NCBI RefSeq assembly: GCF_013410945.1
Contig: NZ_JACCCH010000001.1
Coordinates: 992,001-1,056,000 of the forward strand
Length of the DNA stretch: 64,000 bases
Reading direction: 5' to 3'
Source: Leifsonia sp. AK011
GTDB taxonomy: Bacteria > Actinomycetota > Actinomycetes > Actinomycetales > Microbacteriaceae
The notes beneath the pieces are model-generated. The model was not told where the DNA came from and searched no databases. It saw only the letters and a list, made by a program, of their open reading frames with translations. Below, piece by piece: positions 35,429-44,344 of the stretch (position 1 is the stretch's first letter; each line of letters begins with the position of its first letter). A program made the translations under genes and the position numbers.

Positions 35429-36136
35429 TCAGCCGGTCAGCTCGTCCATGGCACGAAGCACGTCCACCGCAGAGGAGAGCGGGGCACCCTTGGTGGCCTC
35501 GCCGCCCGGCGCGGTCGGCATCGCCTGGTTCTGCTGACGGCGACCCACCACGAACCAGATGCCGCGGGCGACCGCCGTGCCGTTGTTGGAATAGAGGTGC
35601 GGTCGCACCGAGTCGAACTGCAGCGAGTCGCCCGGGCCCAGCACGTGGGTGTCGAAGTCGAGCTGCAGCGTGAGCTCGCCCTCGAGGATGTACGCGTACT
35701 CGATGCCAGAGTGGCGCATGAGCTTGCCCTCGATGGAGCTCGAAGCTCCCGGGTCGTAGCTCACGAGGAGAGCATCCGCGGGGCCGCCCTCGCCGACGGC
35801 CAGTCGCTGCCAGTGCACGCCGTTCTCCATCTCGAGGACGGGGTTCTCGGAGGAGCGCTGCACGGCGGGCAGCACCGGTCCGGTGCGGCCGACGACCGGG
35901 GTGGGCTGGGTGGACGGCGTGACGCCGAGCAGCTCGTCCATGGAGACACCGAGGTGGTTGACCATCGCGTAGAGCGTGGACACCGAGGGCTGCGTCTTGC
36001 CCGTCTCGACCTGCGAGATGAGGCTCGCGGACACGCCCAGGGCCTGGGCCACACTGCGCAGGCTGAGCCCGCGCTGCATCCGCGCATCGCGCAGACGTGC
36101 GCCGATGTCTTCCGCCTTCATTGCTTCTCCCACCAT
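35429..36136 (-). CDS. XRE-family transcriptional regulator with C-terminal cupin domain
   Basis: A 235-residue DNA-binding regulator. Residues ~10-65 form a helix-turn-helix (LRDARMQRGLSLRSVAQALGV, SASLISQVETGKTQPS). The C-terminal half is a cupin barrel (MRHSGIEYAYILEGELTLQL, HVLGPGDSLQFDS, PHLYSNNG) that usually binds a small metabolite and controls a neighbouring catabolic operon. Starts at 36136 (GGGAG upstream) or 36121 (GGGAGAAG upstream) are both possible. It is convergent with the transporter operon and divergent from the M24 operon across 158 bp, making it the likely local regulator of the island. Confidence 0.88.
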   Translation of the reverse strand: MVGEAMKAEDIGARLRDARMQRGLSLRSVAQALGVSASLISQVETGKTQPSVSTLYAMVNHLGVSMDELLGVTPSTQPTPVVGRTGPVLPAVQRSSENPVLEMENGVHWQRLAVGEGGPADALLVSYDPGASSSIEGKLMRHSGIEYAYILEGELTLQLDFDTHVLGPGDSLQFDSVRPHLYSNNGTAVARGIWFVVGRRQQNQAMPTAPGGEATKGAPLSSAVDVLRAMDELTG

Positions 36137-36294
36137 CGTGGGGTCTCCCTCGACCCGAACGTTCTTTCAGTATCCAGCACCGGCGTACAGAACCCTCGCA
36201 TTGGCGGGGCGACTCCGGCACACACGTTTATATCCGCTACACACCATTCTGTATTACTTAACGATGCGCATCGCGGCATCGGAGGAGGTATCTC

Positions 36295-37677
36295 ATGAGG
36301 AGCACCGGAACCACAGGCACGAACGGCGTGGACTGGGAGGAGCGGGTCGACTTCGAGCGACTGCGCACCGAGCGCCTCGCGCGTCTCCGCGCAGAACTCG
36401 AGATCTCCGAGCTCGGCGCCGTTCTCGCATTCGACTTCTCCAACATCCGCTACATGACGTCCACCCACATCGGTACGTGGGCCATGGACAAGCTCATCCG
36501 CTTCAGCCTGCTGACGCGACAGAGCGACCCGATCTCGTGGGACTTCGGCTCTGCCGCAAAGCACCACAAGCTCTACAACCCGTGGCTCGACGTGACGAGC
36601 ATGGAGATGGATGCCGACCCCAACTCGCCCCACGAGGGTGCGGTGCGCCCCCGCCTCGAGTCCGGTGCACGCGCCGGGATCTCGACGCTGCGTGGAGCAT
36701 TCTCGCCGGACGCGGAGATCGCCGACGGCGTCGCCCGCAAGATCAAGCGCGAGCTCGAGAAGTTCGGCGTCGCCGACCAGCCGCTCGGTGTCGACGTGAT
36801 CGAGCTCCCCGTGCTCTTCGCTCTGCAGAAGCTCGGCATCCAGGTGGTCGACGGCCAGCAGCTCTTCATGGAAGCGCGCCGCATCAAGACCTACGACGAG
36901 ATCCGACTGCTCACGCAAGCCGCATCGATGGTGGATGCCGCGTACGAGGAGCTCTACCGGTTCCTCCGGCCGGGCGTCCGCGAGAACGAGGCGGTCGGCG
37001 TCGTCGCGAAGACCCTGTACGACCTCGGATCGGAGTACGTCGAGGGGGTCAACGCGATCTCCGGTGAGCGCTGCTCGCCGCATCCGCACGTCTTCTCGGA
37101 CCGTCTCATCCGCCCGGGCGACCCGGCCTTCTTCGACATCCTGCACAGCTTCAACGGCTACCGCACGTGCTACTACCGCACGTTCGCGGTGGGCTCGGCG
37201 AGCTCGGCACAGCGCGACGCGTACACCCGCGCCCGCGAGTACATGGACCGTGCCATCGCCCTCGTGAAGCCTGGGGCGACCACGGCCGACATCGTGAAGG
37301 TGTGGCCCACCGCCCAGGAGTTCGGCTTCGCCGACGAGGAAGCCGCCTTCGCCCTCCAGTACGGTCACGGTGTGGGCCTGTCGATCTGGGAGAAGCCGAT
37401 CTTCTCGCGGCTCGTCTCGCTCGACCACCCCGAGGAGCTCAAGGAGGGCATGGTGTTCGCACTGGAGACGTATTGGCCGTCGGCCGACGGCTGGGGCGCC
37501 GCACGCATCGAGGAGGAGGTCGTCGTGACCGCCGACGGATGCGAGGTCATCACCAAGTTCCCGGCCGAGGATCTCATCGTGGCTGGCAAGCGGTACTACA
37601 CGATCGACGGGCCGCTCGACCTGAACCGTGATTCCCAGTCCCACCTCAACACGACCTGGGGTCGCGGGGAGGCGTGA
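36295..37677 (+). CDS. M24 (creatinase/aminopeptidase P-like) protein with altered metal site
   Basis: A 460-residue pita-bread-fold protein with an N-terminal creatinase-type domain (~1-200) and a C-terminal M24 domain. GGAGGAGG precedes the ATG. Of the five dinuclear metal ligands, D281 (FFDILHSF), H358 (YGHGVGLS), E391 (ALETYW) and the Glu of ARIEEEVV are present. The second Asp, expected 11 residues after D281, is C292 in GYRTCYYRTF. Loss of a bridging ligand is seen in non-metal relatives such as creatinase, so this is probably not a classical Xaa-Pro aminopeptidase; a C-N hydrolase acting on a small molecule is more likely (inference). The next gene overlaps its stop codon. Confidence 0.85.
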   Translation: MRSTGTTGTNGVDWEERVDFERLRTERLARLRAELEISELGAVLAFDFSNIRYMTSTHIGTWAMDKLIRFSLLTRQSDPISWDFGSAAKHHKLYNPWLDVTSMEMDADPNSPHEGAVRPRLESGARAGISTLRGAFSPDAEIADGVARKIKRELEKFGVADQPLGVDVIELPVLFALQKLGIQVVDGQQLFMEARRIKTYDEIRLLTQAASMVDAAYEELYRFLRPGVRENEAVGVVAKTLYDLGSEYVEGVNAISGERCSPHPHVFSDRLIRPGDPAFFDILHSFNGYRTCYYRTFAVGSASSAQRDAYTRAREYMDRAIALVKPGATTADIVKVWPTAQEFGFADEEAAFALQYGHGVGLSIWEKPIFSRLVSLDHPEELKEGMVFALETYWPSADGWGAARIEEEVVVTADGCEVITKFPAEDLIVAGKRYYTIDGPLDLNRDSQSHLNTTWGRGEA

Positions 37678-38537
37678 GTGTGATCGGCTTCCTCGGACTC
37701 GGCTCGATGGGCACGGCGATGGCCGGGCGGCTCATCGAGACCGGTCACGACGTGCTCGCGTGGAACCGCAGCGCAGGGCCCGCGGAGTCGCTCGCGGGCG
37801 CCGCCGTGGCATCCTCCGCTGCGGAGGCCCTCGCGCAGCCGGTGTCGTTCTCGATGCTCGCCAACGACGAGGCGGCCGATGCCGTGCTGTCGGTGGAGAA
37901 CATCGGCGATACGCCGGGGCGCATCCACGTCAACACGGCATCGATCAGCATGAACCTTGCTGGTGTTCTACAGCAGCGGTTCGAGGCGGCCGGCGTGCGC
38001 TACGTCGCGGCACCGGTGCTGGGGCGGCCGCCCGTCGCGGCGGCGGGCAAGCTCAACATCCTCGCCGCAGGCGCGCCGGACGACCTGGATGCAGTACTCG
38101 AGTACCTCGAGGCGCTCGGCGTTCGCGTCTGGCGCCTGGGCGAGAAGCCGCCCATGGCCAACGCCGTCAAGATCGCGGTGAACTACAACATCATCCACGC
38201 GCTCGAGGCGATCGGGGAATCGGTGGCGCTCGTGGAGCGCCAGGGCATCGATCCTGCCGAGTTCACGGAACTACTCTCGAGCACACTCTTCACGGGTGTC
38301 GTGTACCAGGGCTACGGCGCCATCATCGCCCAGCAGAATTACGTACCGCCGGGCTTCACGGTGACGCTCGGCCTCAAGGACCTGGCACTCGCGGAGGAGA
38401 TCGCCGACGACGGTGGTGTCACCCTGCCGACGGCCCCCGCGCTTCGGGCCGTCTTCGAGCGCACGCTCGCCGAACCCGACCTCGCCGAGGCCGACTGGGC
38501 CGCGATCGCCGAGGTCGCCAGGCGCGACCTGCACTGA
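37674..38537 (+). CDS. NAD(P)-dependent beta-hydroxyacid dehydrogenase (3-hydroxyisobutyrate dehydrogenase-like)
   Basis: A 287-residue oxidoreductase of the 6PGDH-related beta-hydroxyacid family. N-terminal Rossmann motif GFLGLGSMGTAMAG, substrate loop YVAAPVLGRPPVA (usual DAPVSGG is diverged), and the catalytic Lys in ANAVKIAVNYN. C-terminal helical domain KDLALAEEIADDGG. GTG at 37674 overlaps the M24 stop (GTGA), with GGGGAGG upstream. It would oxidise a 3-hydroxy acid to a semialdehyde or the reverse; an aldehyde dehydrogenase gene 0.9 kb away could take the product (inference). Confidence 0.87.
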   Translation: MSVIGFLGLGSMGTAMAGRLIETGHDVLAWNRSAGPAESLAGAAVASSAAEALAQPVSFSMLANDEAADAVLSVENIGDTPGRIHVNTASISMNLAGVLQQRFEAAGVRYVAAPVLGRPPVAAAGKLNILAAGAPDDLDAVLEYLEALGVRVWRLGEKPPMANAVKIAVNYNIIHALEAIGESVALVERQGIDPAEFTELLSSTLFTGVVYQGYGAIIAQQNYVPPGFTVTLGLKDLALAEEIADDGGVTLPTAPALRAVFERTLAEPDLAEADWAAIAEVARRDLH

Positions 38538-38573
38538 GCTCCCACTTTTTCGCAGACCTGCAAGGAGGCAGAC

Positions 38574-39281
38574 ATGACTGACCGCACCATCCTCATCGTC
38601 GGCGGCACCTCGGGCATCGGGCTCGAGCTGGCGCGCGACACCATCGCACGCGGCGACCGCGTTGTGCTCACGGGTCGCGACCAGGAGCGTGCCGACGAGG
38701 TGGCACGTTCGCTCGGCGATCGCGCGACAGGCGTCGCCCTCGACATCTCCGAGCCCGAGGCCATCGCCGGTCACCTCGCCGGCGTCGGCCAGGTGCACGG
38801 CATCGTCCTCGCGGCGATTGAGCGCGACGCCAACAGTGTGCGCGAGTACAGCGTCGAGCGTGCGCGGCGCCTCGTGACGTTGAAGCTCGTCGGGTACACC
38901 GAGGTGATCCATACGATGCTCGACAGGCTCGAGGCATCCGGAGATTCCGGCATCGTGCTGTTCGGCGGCCGAGCCAAGGACATGCCGTACCCGGGCTCGA
39001 CGACGGTCTCCACCATCAACGGCGGTGTCGAGGGTCTCACCATGACGCTCGCGCTCGAGCTCGCGCCCATCCGGGTGAACGCGCTGCACCCCGGCATCAT
39101 CGGCGACAGCCCGTTCTGGGCAGGCAAGCCCGAGGGAGTGCTCGACGGCTACAAGTCGCGCACGCCGGGGGGCGAACTCGCGACCATGGCGGACGTCGTG
39201 GATGCCACCCAGTTCCTGCTGCGCAACCGCGGCGTCTCGGGCACAAGCATCGCGGTGGACCGCGGCTGGCGTATCACCTAG
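38574..39281 (+). CDS. SDR-family protein lacking the catalytic Tyr and Lys
   Basis: A 235-residue Rossmann-fold protein. The cofactor loop GGTSGIGLELA and the acidic DIS at residue 57 are normal. The active-site YxxxK is replaced: alignment of NGGVEGLTMTLALEL with the usual KAAVEGLT places Asn149 for Lys and Val145 for Tyr, and the catalytic Ser is in a Gly-Gly region (LFGGRA). The C-terminus keeps RVNALHPGII. It may bind a nucleotide without being a standard reductase, or use another catalytic group. Third gene of the operon after M24 and the hydroxyacid dehydrogenase (36-nt gap, AAGGAGG upstream). Confidence 0.85.
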   Translation: MTDRTILIVGGTSGIGLELARDTIARGDRVVLTGRDQERADEVARSLGDRATGVALDISEPEAIAGHLAGVGQVHGIVLAAIERDANSVREYSVERARRLVTLKLVGYTEVIHTMLDRLEASGDSGIVLFGGRAKDMPYPGSTTVSTINGGVEGLTMTLALELAPIRVNALHPGIIGDSPFWAGKPEGVLDGYKSRTPGGELATMADVVDATQFLLRNRGVSGTSIAVDRGWRIT

Positions 39282-39295
39282 GGCTATGCCTCCCA

Positions 39296-39368
39296 CCGTT
39301 GCGGAGGACGACGCGCCGCGCAACTAGCCCAGGCAGGGCTTGCTGCGGCGCGTCATCCTCCGCAACGG
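39296..39368. terminator. long bidirectional hairpin between convergent operons
   Basis: 24-bp arms, 39296-39319 and 39345-39368, pair with one mismatch around a 25-nt loop. It lies between the stops of the SDR gene and the convergent aldehyde dehydrogenase gene and would serve both. Confidence 0.75.
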
Positions 39369-39396
39369 TCGGCACCGCGCAGAGCGCGCGAGTGCC

Positions 39397-40770
39397 CTAT
39401 GCCTTCCAGACGCTCTTCGCGTTGACGAACTCGCGGATGCCCTCTACCGAGAGCTCGCGGCCGATGCCGGAGTCCTTCGTTCCTCCGAAGGGCACCTGCG
39501 GGTACGAGATCGACATGCCGTTGACGAACACGGCACCCACGACGAGTCCCGCGATCGCGCGGCGCTCCTCCTCGGCATCCTCGGTCCACACCGCGGAGCT
39601 CAGCCCGAAGGTCGTGTCGTTGGCGATCTCGAGAGCCTCGTCGAGCGATGCCGCACGGAACACCGTGGCGACCGGCCCAAAGGCCTCCTCCGCGTAGAGC
39701 CGCATGCTCTTCGTGACGCCCGTGACGACGGTCGGCGGGTAGAACCAGCCGGGGCCGTCCGGAATGGCGCCACCCGTCGTCGCGACAGCACCCTGCGCGA
39801 GCGCGTCGGCGACGAGCTCGGCGACCTCGTCGCGACCGGAGCTCGTGGCGAGCGGGCCGATGTCCGTGGCATCCGCCGTCGGGTCGCCCACGACGAGAGT
39901 CGCCATCGCCGCCGTGAACTTCTCGACGAACGCGTCGTAGATGTCCTCGTGAACGATGAACCGCTTGGCGTTGATGCACGCCTGGCCGTTGTTTGAGGTG
40001 CGTGCGGTGACGGCCGTCGCGACCGCCTTCTCGAGGTCGGCGCTCGGCATCACCAGGAACGGGTCGGAACCGCCCAGCTCGAGCACGACGTGCTTGACCT
40101 CGGACCCCGCGATGGATGCCACCGACCGCCCGGCCGGCTCGGATCCCGTGAGTGTCACGGCCACAACTCGGCGATCGCGCAGCACCGGCTCCACCTCGCG
40201 TGCACCGATCAGGAGGGTGTTGAACGAGCCGGCGGGGAACCCACCCCGCTCGAAGATCGTGTCGAGGTAGAGCGCGGCCTGCGGCACGTTCGAGGCGTGC
40301 TTGAGCACCACCGTGTTGCCGGCCATGAGAGCGGGTGCGGCGAAACGGATGACCTGCCATAGCGGGTAGTTCCACGGCATGACCGCGAGTACGACGCCGA
40401 TCGGTTCGTAGACCGTGTACGCGCGCGTGGCACCGACGGCCGGGGCATCCAGCTCGCGCCCGGTGAGGTACTCCTCGGCGTGGTCTGCGTAGAACCGCAG
40501 GTTTGTGGCCGACTTGCGCACCTCGGCGCGGGCCTGGGCGAGCGTCTTGCCCATCTCGAGCGTGAGGAGGGCTGCGGTCTCCTCGACCTCCGCGTCCATG
40601 AGGTCGGCGGCAGCGCGCATCCACTCGGCGCGCTGGGCGAATGTCGTGCCGCGCAGCCCGAGGAACGCCTCGTGCGACTGGGTGATGCGACGGTCGACCT
40701 CGGCGGAGTCGTGTGGTTCGAAGGTCGCAACGGTCTCGCCGGTGGCTGGGTTGATGGTGGCGATGGCCAT
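39397..40770 (-). CDS. NAD(P)-dependent aldehyde dehydrogenase (succinate-semialdehyde dehydrogenase-like)
   Basis: A 457-residue ALDH-superfamily enzyme. Cofactor and catalytic motifs: PWNYPLWQ, TGSEPAG, general base Glu231 in VLELGGSDPF, nucleophile Cys265 in NNGQACINAKR and EEAFGPVA near 370. The length and the QACINAKR sequence fit the short GabD/Sad-type subgroup that oxidises succinate semialdehyde and similar C4-C5 semialdehydes to acids. Last gene of a minus-strand unit led by the VOC protein and the FCD-GntR regulator (55-nt gap). Confidence 0.9.
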   Translation of the reverse strand: MAIATINPATGETVATFEPHDSAEVDRRITQSHEAFLGLRGTTFAQRAEWMRAAADLMDAEVEETAALLTLEMGKTLAQARAEVRKSATNLRFYADHAEEYLTGRELDAPAVGATRAYTVYEPIGVVLAVMPWNYPLWQVIRFAAPALMAGNTVVLKHASNVPQAALYLDTIFERGGFPAGSFNTLLIGAREVEPVLRDRRVVAVTLTGSEPAGRSVASIAGSEVKHVVLELGGSDPFLVMPSADLEKAVATAVTARTSNNGQACINAKRFIVHEDIYDAFVEKFTAAMATLVVGDPTADATDIGPLATSSGRDEVAELVADALAQGAVATTGGAIPDGPGWFYPPTVVTGVTKSMRLYAEEAFGPVATVFRAASLDEALEIANDTTFGLSSAVWTEDAEEERRAIAGLVVGAVFVNGMSISYPQVPFGGTKDSGIGRELSVEGIREFVNAKSVWKA

Positions 40771-40825
40771 GGTGCTCCTCGGTGCGGCTAGTCGGTCGGG
40801 GGTGTCGAGTCAGGGGGATGTCGGT

Positions 40826-41500
40826 TCAGGCGAAGACTTCGGGATGCCGCGCAAGCTCCAGTCGCGTGCGGCGGATGTGACCCGCGAGAATGCGCTCGGC
40901 ATCCTCCAGGTCGTGGCGGCGCAGCGCGGACACGAGCAGATGGTGTTCGTGGTGCACGCTGCGATCGTCGGCACCTCGAACACGCATGAACGCGCGACGG
41001 TAGTGCTGGGTACGGTTCCACAGCTGGAGCACCGTCTCGCCGAGCACGCTTGTCTGGGCGACCGCATAGCTCGCGAGGTGGAACTCGCGGTCGAGCGCGA
41101 TGAACTCCTCGAGATCGTCAGTGTGCTCCATGGCGGCGGCGAGCCGATCCAGATCGTCGACCTGCTCGACCGACAGCAGGGGAACGTTGTAGCGCAGCAG
41201 CAGCGGCTCGATGCGCTCGCGGATCTGGTACATCTCCTCGCACTCGGCGAGGCTCAGGCTCGATACCCACGCACCCGTGTTGGCGACGAGCGTCACGAGC
41301 CCCTCGCCCTCGAGCACACGCAGCGCCTCGCGCACCGGGAGGCGGCTCGCGCCGTGCCGGTCGGCGAGGTCCTCCTGGCGGATGCGCGCACCGGGCTCGT
41401 ACTCGCCCGCGAGGATCGACTGCCGGAGGTCGTCGGCGATGCGTGTTCCGGCGGCGCCGTGCGGTGCGGGGGAGCCGTGCTGTGCAGGGGTGACGGTCAT
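40826..41500 (-). CDS. GntR-family transcriptional regulator, FCD (FadR/PdhR) subgroup
   Basis: A 224-residue repressor-type protein. ATG at 41500 (MTVTPAQHG) is preferred because it leaves a 5-nt gap from the VOC gene stop; an upstream in-frame ATG would overlap that gene. Winged helix: IRQEDLADRHGASRLPVREALRVLEGEGLV. The C-terminal FCD helical domain has the metal or acid-binding Asp/His set (RIEPLLLRY, ALDREFHLASY, EHHLLVSALRRHD). Members bind short inverted repeats and respond to organic acids. Two ATTGGAAACA sites lie just upstream of this operon and of the divergent E1 gene, as expected for its operators. Confidence 0.9.
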   Translation of the reverse strand: MTVTPAQHGSPAPHGAAGTRIADDLRQSILAGEYEPGARIRQEDLADRHGASRLPVREALRVLEGEGLVTLVANTGAWVSSLSLAECEEMYQIRERIEPLLLRYNVPLLSVEQVDDLDRLAAAMEHTDDLEEFIALDREFHLASYAVAQTSVLGETVLQLWNRTQHYRRAFMRVRGADDRSVHHEHHLLVSALRRHDLEDAERILAGHIRRTRLELARHPEVFA

Positions 41501-41505
41501 GCTCA

Positions 41506-42036
41506 CTATTGTGCGGCTCCGCCCGGGTGCCACAGCTTCACGGGAGCCTCGGCCTCATAGGCCTTGCCGCCCGGGTAGCTCACGAGCTCGAACTGCATGC
41601 CCCACGGGCTGAGGAAGTACACCCAGCGCTGCCCGAACGCGGGCCCCGCGCTTGCCGTGGGTTCGCCCATGATCTCGACGCCGTGTGCACGCAGGTGCGC
41701 GAGCGCGGCATCCATGTCGTCGACGTAGATCGCGAAGTGGTGCCCACCGATATCGCTGTTGCGCGGCTGCGGCGCCTGCCCGTCCGCGGACTCGTACTTG
41801 AACGTCTCGATGTTGCTGCCGTTGCCGAGCCGGTAGAAGCGGATCTCGCGGATGACCGTGCGCGGGTGAACGCCGAGGTGGATGCTCATCCACTCGTCAT
41901 CCGACTGCTTCGCGCCGAGGGTGTACACGTGCACGGCCCCGAGTACATCGACCAGGAAACGCTCTGCCTCATCGAGGTCGGGAACGGTGATGCCGACGTG
42001 GTCCATGCCGCGCATACCGGGGATCCCGTTGCTCAT
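41506..42036 (-). CDS. VOC (glyoxalase/bleomycin resistance/dioxygenase) family protein
   Basis: A 176-residue metalloprotein candidate with two beta-alpha-beta-beta-beta modules: RGMDHVGITVPDLDEAERFL (His as a metal ligand) and GGHHFAIYVDDMDAALAHL, with WGMQFELVSY giving a likely Glu ligand. Such proteins are lyases, epimerases or dioxygenases. First gene of the minus-strand unit VOC-GntR-ALDH, divergent from the E1 dehydrogenase gene. Reaction unknown. Confidence 0.86.
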   Translation of the reverse strand: MSNGIPGMRGMDHVGITVPDLDEAERFLVDVLGAVHVYTLGAKQSDDEWMSIHLGVHPRTVIREIRFYRLGNGSNIETFKYESADGQAPQPRNSDIGGHHFAIYVDDMDAALAHLRAHGVEIMGEPTASAGPAFGQRWVYFLSPWGMQFELVSYPGGKAYEAEAPVKLWHPGGAAQ

Positions 42037-42059
42037 GGCGACTCCTTCGTCTTGGCGTT

Positions 42060-42147
42060 ATTGGAAACAGTGTGCCCCATATCTGCAACGAAATCCAGCA
42101 AAGTGTGGTCGATGGGGATTGAATTGGAAACAATCTAGGGGTATCGT
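42060..42147. promoter_or_regulatory. E1 dehydrogenase promoter and paired operator-like sites
   Basis: ATTGGAAACA occurs at 42060-42069 and 42123-42132, 63 bp apart, which is six helical turns. For the plus strand, TTGAAT (42119-42124), a 17-bp spacer and TATCGT (42142-42147) form a promoter; the second site overlaps the -35 and spacer. ATG 42155 follows the -10 by 7 nt, so the mRNA would be leaderless. The second site extends to ATTGGAAACAAT, similar in shape to GntR/FCD operators. Confidence 0.55.
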
Positions 42148-42154
42148 GCTCGAC

Positions 42155-44344
42155 ATGGCACGACAAAGACGTCTCTCCACCGGCGTGGACTGGATCGAAC
42201 TGACCACCACAGCCTCCGACTGGAAAGCGGCGGACCCCGCTCTCCTCGGCACGATGCTCACCCAGCTGCACCTCATCCGTGCCTTCGAGGAGACCGTGCT
42301 CGAACTCGCGGGTGAGGGACTCGTCCACGGGCCGGCACACTCCAGCATCGGCCAGGAGGGCGGCGCGGTGGGCTCGATCGCCGGACTGCGGTCCACGGAT
42401 GCCGTCAACGGCTCGCACCGCGGACACCACCAGTTCCTCGCCAAAGCCCTCACCCACGTGAGCGGCGGGGTGCTCGACCCGACCGCGCCGGTCGGCGACA
42501 AGGTGCAGGAGGTCCTCCAGCGCAGCCTCGCCGAGATCCTCGGTCTCGCGCAGGGCTATTGCCGCGGTCGCGGTGGATCGATGCACCTCCAGTGGTTCGA
42601 GGCGGGCGCCCTCGGCACCAACGCCATCGTCGGTGGCGGCGCGCCGGCCGCGACCGGCAACGCCTGGGCGCAGAAGCACGCGGGCACCACAGACCTCACC
42701 ATCAACTACTTCGGGGATGGTGCGAGCCAGATCGGTTCCGTGCTCGAGTCGATGAACCTCGCGGCCACGTGGAAACTGCCGGTCTGCTTCTTCATCGAGA
42801 ACAACCTCTACGCGGTCTCCACGAACGCCTCCGAGATCAGCGCCGACGGCCGGTTCTCCGTGCGGGGCCAAGGCTTCAGCATCCCCGCCTGGCGCGTGGA
42901 CGGCATGAACCCGCTCGCCGTGCACCTCGCGATGGAGGCAGCGGCCGAGCGCATGCGCGCGGGCGAGGGCCCCACCATCATCGAGGCCGAGGTCTACCGC
43001 TTCTTCCACCAGAACGGCCCGTACCCGGGCAGCGCGTTCGGCTACCGCACGAAGGAGGAGGAGGCGTCGTGGCGTGCCCGTGACCCCCTCGACCGGCAGG
43101 CGCAGGAGATGATCGCCCTCGGCCTCACGACGCCCGAAGCGGTCGCCGAGCTGCGCGCGAATGCCCAGGCGGCGATGACGGCGGCAGCGGCCGAGCTGCT
43201 CGAGTCCGACCCCGAGGCCGAGGGGAAGCGTCGCATCCGCCCGACCCTCTGGCCCGACCCTGGCTTCGTCAACGTGGGCGTTCGAGGGGATGCCAGCGAG
43301 CTCGCCGGCCTCGGAGCATCCGACCCCCTCGATTACACCGGGGAGTGGCGCGACACCAAGTTCGTCGACGCCGTGGCCGGTGTCATGGATCGGCGGATGG
43401 AACGCGACAACCGCATCGTCGTGCTCGGCGAGGACGTGCACCGTCTCGGCGGCGGCACCAACGGCGCAACCAAGGGTCTTGCGAAGAAGTACGGCGACGA
43501 GCGTGTGCTCGGCACTCCCATCAGCGAGAACGCCTTCACGGGTCTCGCCGAGGGTCTGGCTCTCGACGGCCGGTTCCGCCCGGTCGTCGAGTTCATGTAC
43601 CCGGACTTCATGTGGGTCGCCGCCGACCAGGTCTTCAACCAGATCGGCAAGGCGCGCCACATGTTCGGCGGCGACAATCCGGTGCCGCTCGTGCTGCGTA
43701 CGAAGGTCGCGATGGGTTCTGGCTACGGCTCACAGCACCTCATGGACCCCGCAGGCATCTTCGCGACGAGCCCCGGCTGGCGCATCATCGCCCCGTCTAC
43801 TGCCGCCGACTACGTGGGCCTCATGAACGCGGCGCTCGCGCTCCAGGATCCGGTGCTCGTCATCGAGCACGTCGACCTCTACGGCACCGCCGACCGCGTG
43901 CCCGTCGGTGACCTCGACTACATCCTCCCCCCGGGCCGCGCCGCGGTGCGCCGTCACGGTGAGGATGTCACAGTCATCTCGTACCTCTCGATGGTGCGTC
44001 ACGCGGCCGAGGCCATCGAACAGACCGGAATCGACGCGGAACTCATCGACCTCCGCTGGCTCGATCGTGCATCCATCGATTGGGAGACCATCGGGGCGAG
44101 CATCCGCAAGACCAACGCCGTACTCATCGTCGAACAGGGAGCCCAGGGCACGTCGTACGGTGCGTGGCTCTCCGATGAGATCCAGCGCCGGTTCTTCGAC
44201 TGGCTCGACCAGCCGATCGAGCGCGTGACGGGCGCGGAGGCGAGCCCGAGCATCTCGAAGGTGCTCGAGCGGGCAGCCATTGCCCGCACCGAGGAGGTCG
44301 TCGCCGGCCTCGAGCGCGTCCGTAGCGCGATGGGAGCCCGCTGA
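42155..44344 (+). CDS. 2-oxoacid (branched-chain/acetoin/pyruvate-type) dehydrogenase E1, fused alpha and beta subunits
   Basis: A 729-residue thiamine-diphosphate enzyme that decarboxylates a 2-oxo acid and passes the acyl group to lipoyl-E2. ATG at 42155 is chosen from the leaderless promoter; upstream in-frame codons run into the divergent VOC gene. The alpha part (~1-370) has the ThDP motif GDGASQIGSVLES (residues 187-199) ending in NN at 216-217, and the phosphorylation-loop-like region YRFFHQNGPYPGSAFGYR. The beta part (~405-729) has GEDVHRLGG, TPISENAFTGLAEG and the His in YGSQHLMDPAG. Most organisms encode alpha and beta separately. The E2 gene overlaps its stop; no E3 gene is nearby. 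Confidence 0.9.
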   Translation: MARQRRLSTGVDWIELTTTASDWKAADPALLGTMLTQLHLIRAFEETVLELAGEGLVHGPAHSSIGQEGGAVGSIAGLRSTDAVNGSHRGHHQFLAKALTHVSGGVLDPTAPVGDKVQEVLQRSLAEILGLAQGYCRGRGGSMHLQWFEAGALGTNAIVGGGAPAATGNAWAQKHAGTTDLTINYFGDGASQIGSVLESMNLAATWKLPVCFFIENNLYAVSTNASEISADGRFSVRGQGFSIPAWRVDGMNPLAVHLAMEAAAERMRAGEGPTIIEAEVYRFFHQNGPYPGSAFGYRTKEEEASWRARDPLDRQAQEMIALGLTTPEAVAELRANAQAAMTAAAAELLESDPEAEGKRRIRPTLWPDPGFVNVGVRGDASELAGLGASDPLDYTGEWRDTKFVDAVAGVMDRRMERDNRIVVLGEDVHRLGGGTNGATKGLAKKYGDERVLGTPISENAFTGLAEGLALDGRFRPVVEFMYPDFMWVAADQVFNQIGKARHMFGGDNPVPLVLRTKVAMGSGYGSQHLMDPAGIFATSPGWRIIAPSTAADYVGLMNAALALQDPVLVIEHVDLYGTADRVPVGDLDYILPPGRAAVRRHGEDVTVISYLSMVRHAAEAIEQTGIDAELIDLRWLDRASIDWETIGASIRKTNAVLIVEQGAQGTSYGAWLSDEIQRRFFDWLDQPIERVTGAEASPSISKVLERAAIARTEEVVAGLERVRSAMGAR

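Noticed and set aside
34626-36221. 531-codon minus-strand ORF across the transporter and regulator
   Set aside because: Its frame overlaps the regulator in another frame and runs antisense to the permease; the repeated Asp/Glu/Arg pattern is a GC-skew effect.
36295-37677. Ordinary Xaa-Pro aminopeptidase
   Set aside because: One of five metal ligands is Cys instead of Asp, and the context is a small-molecule operon.
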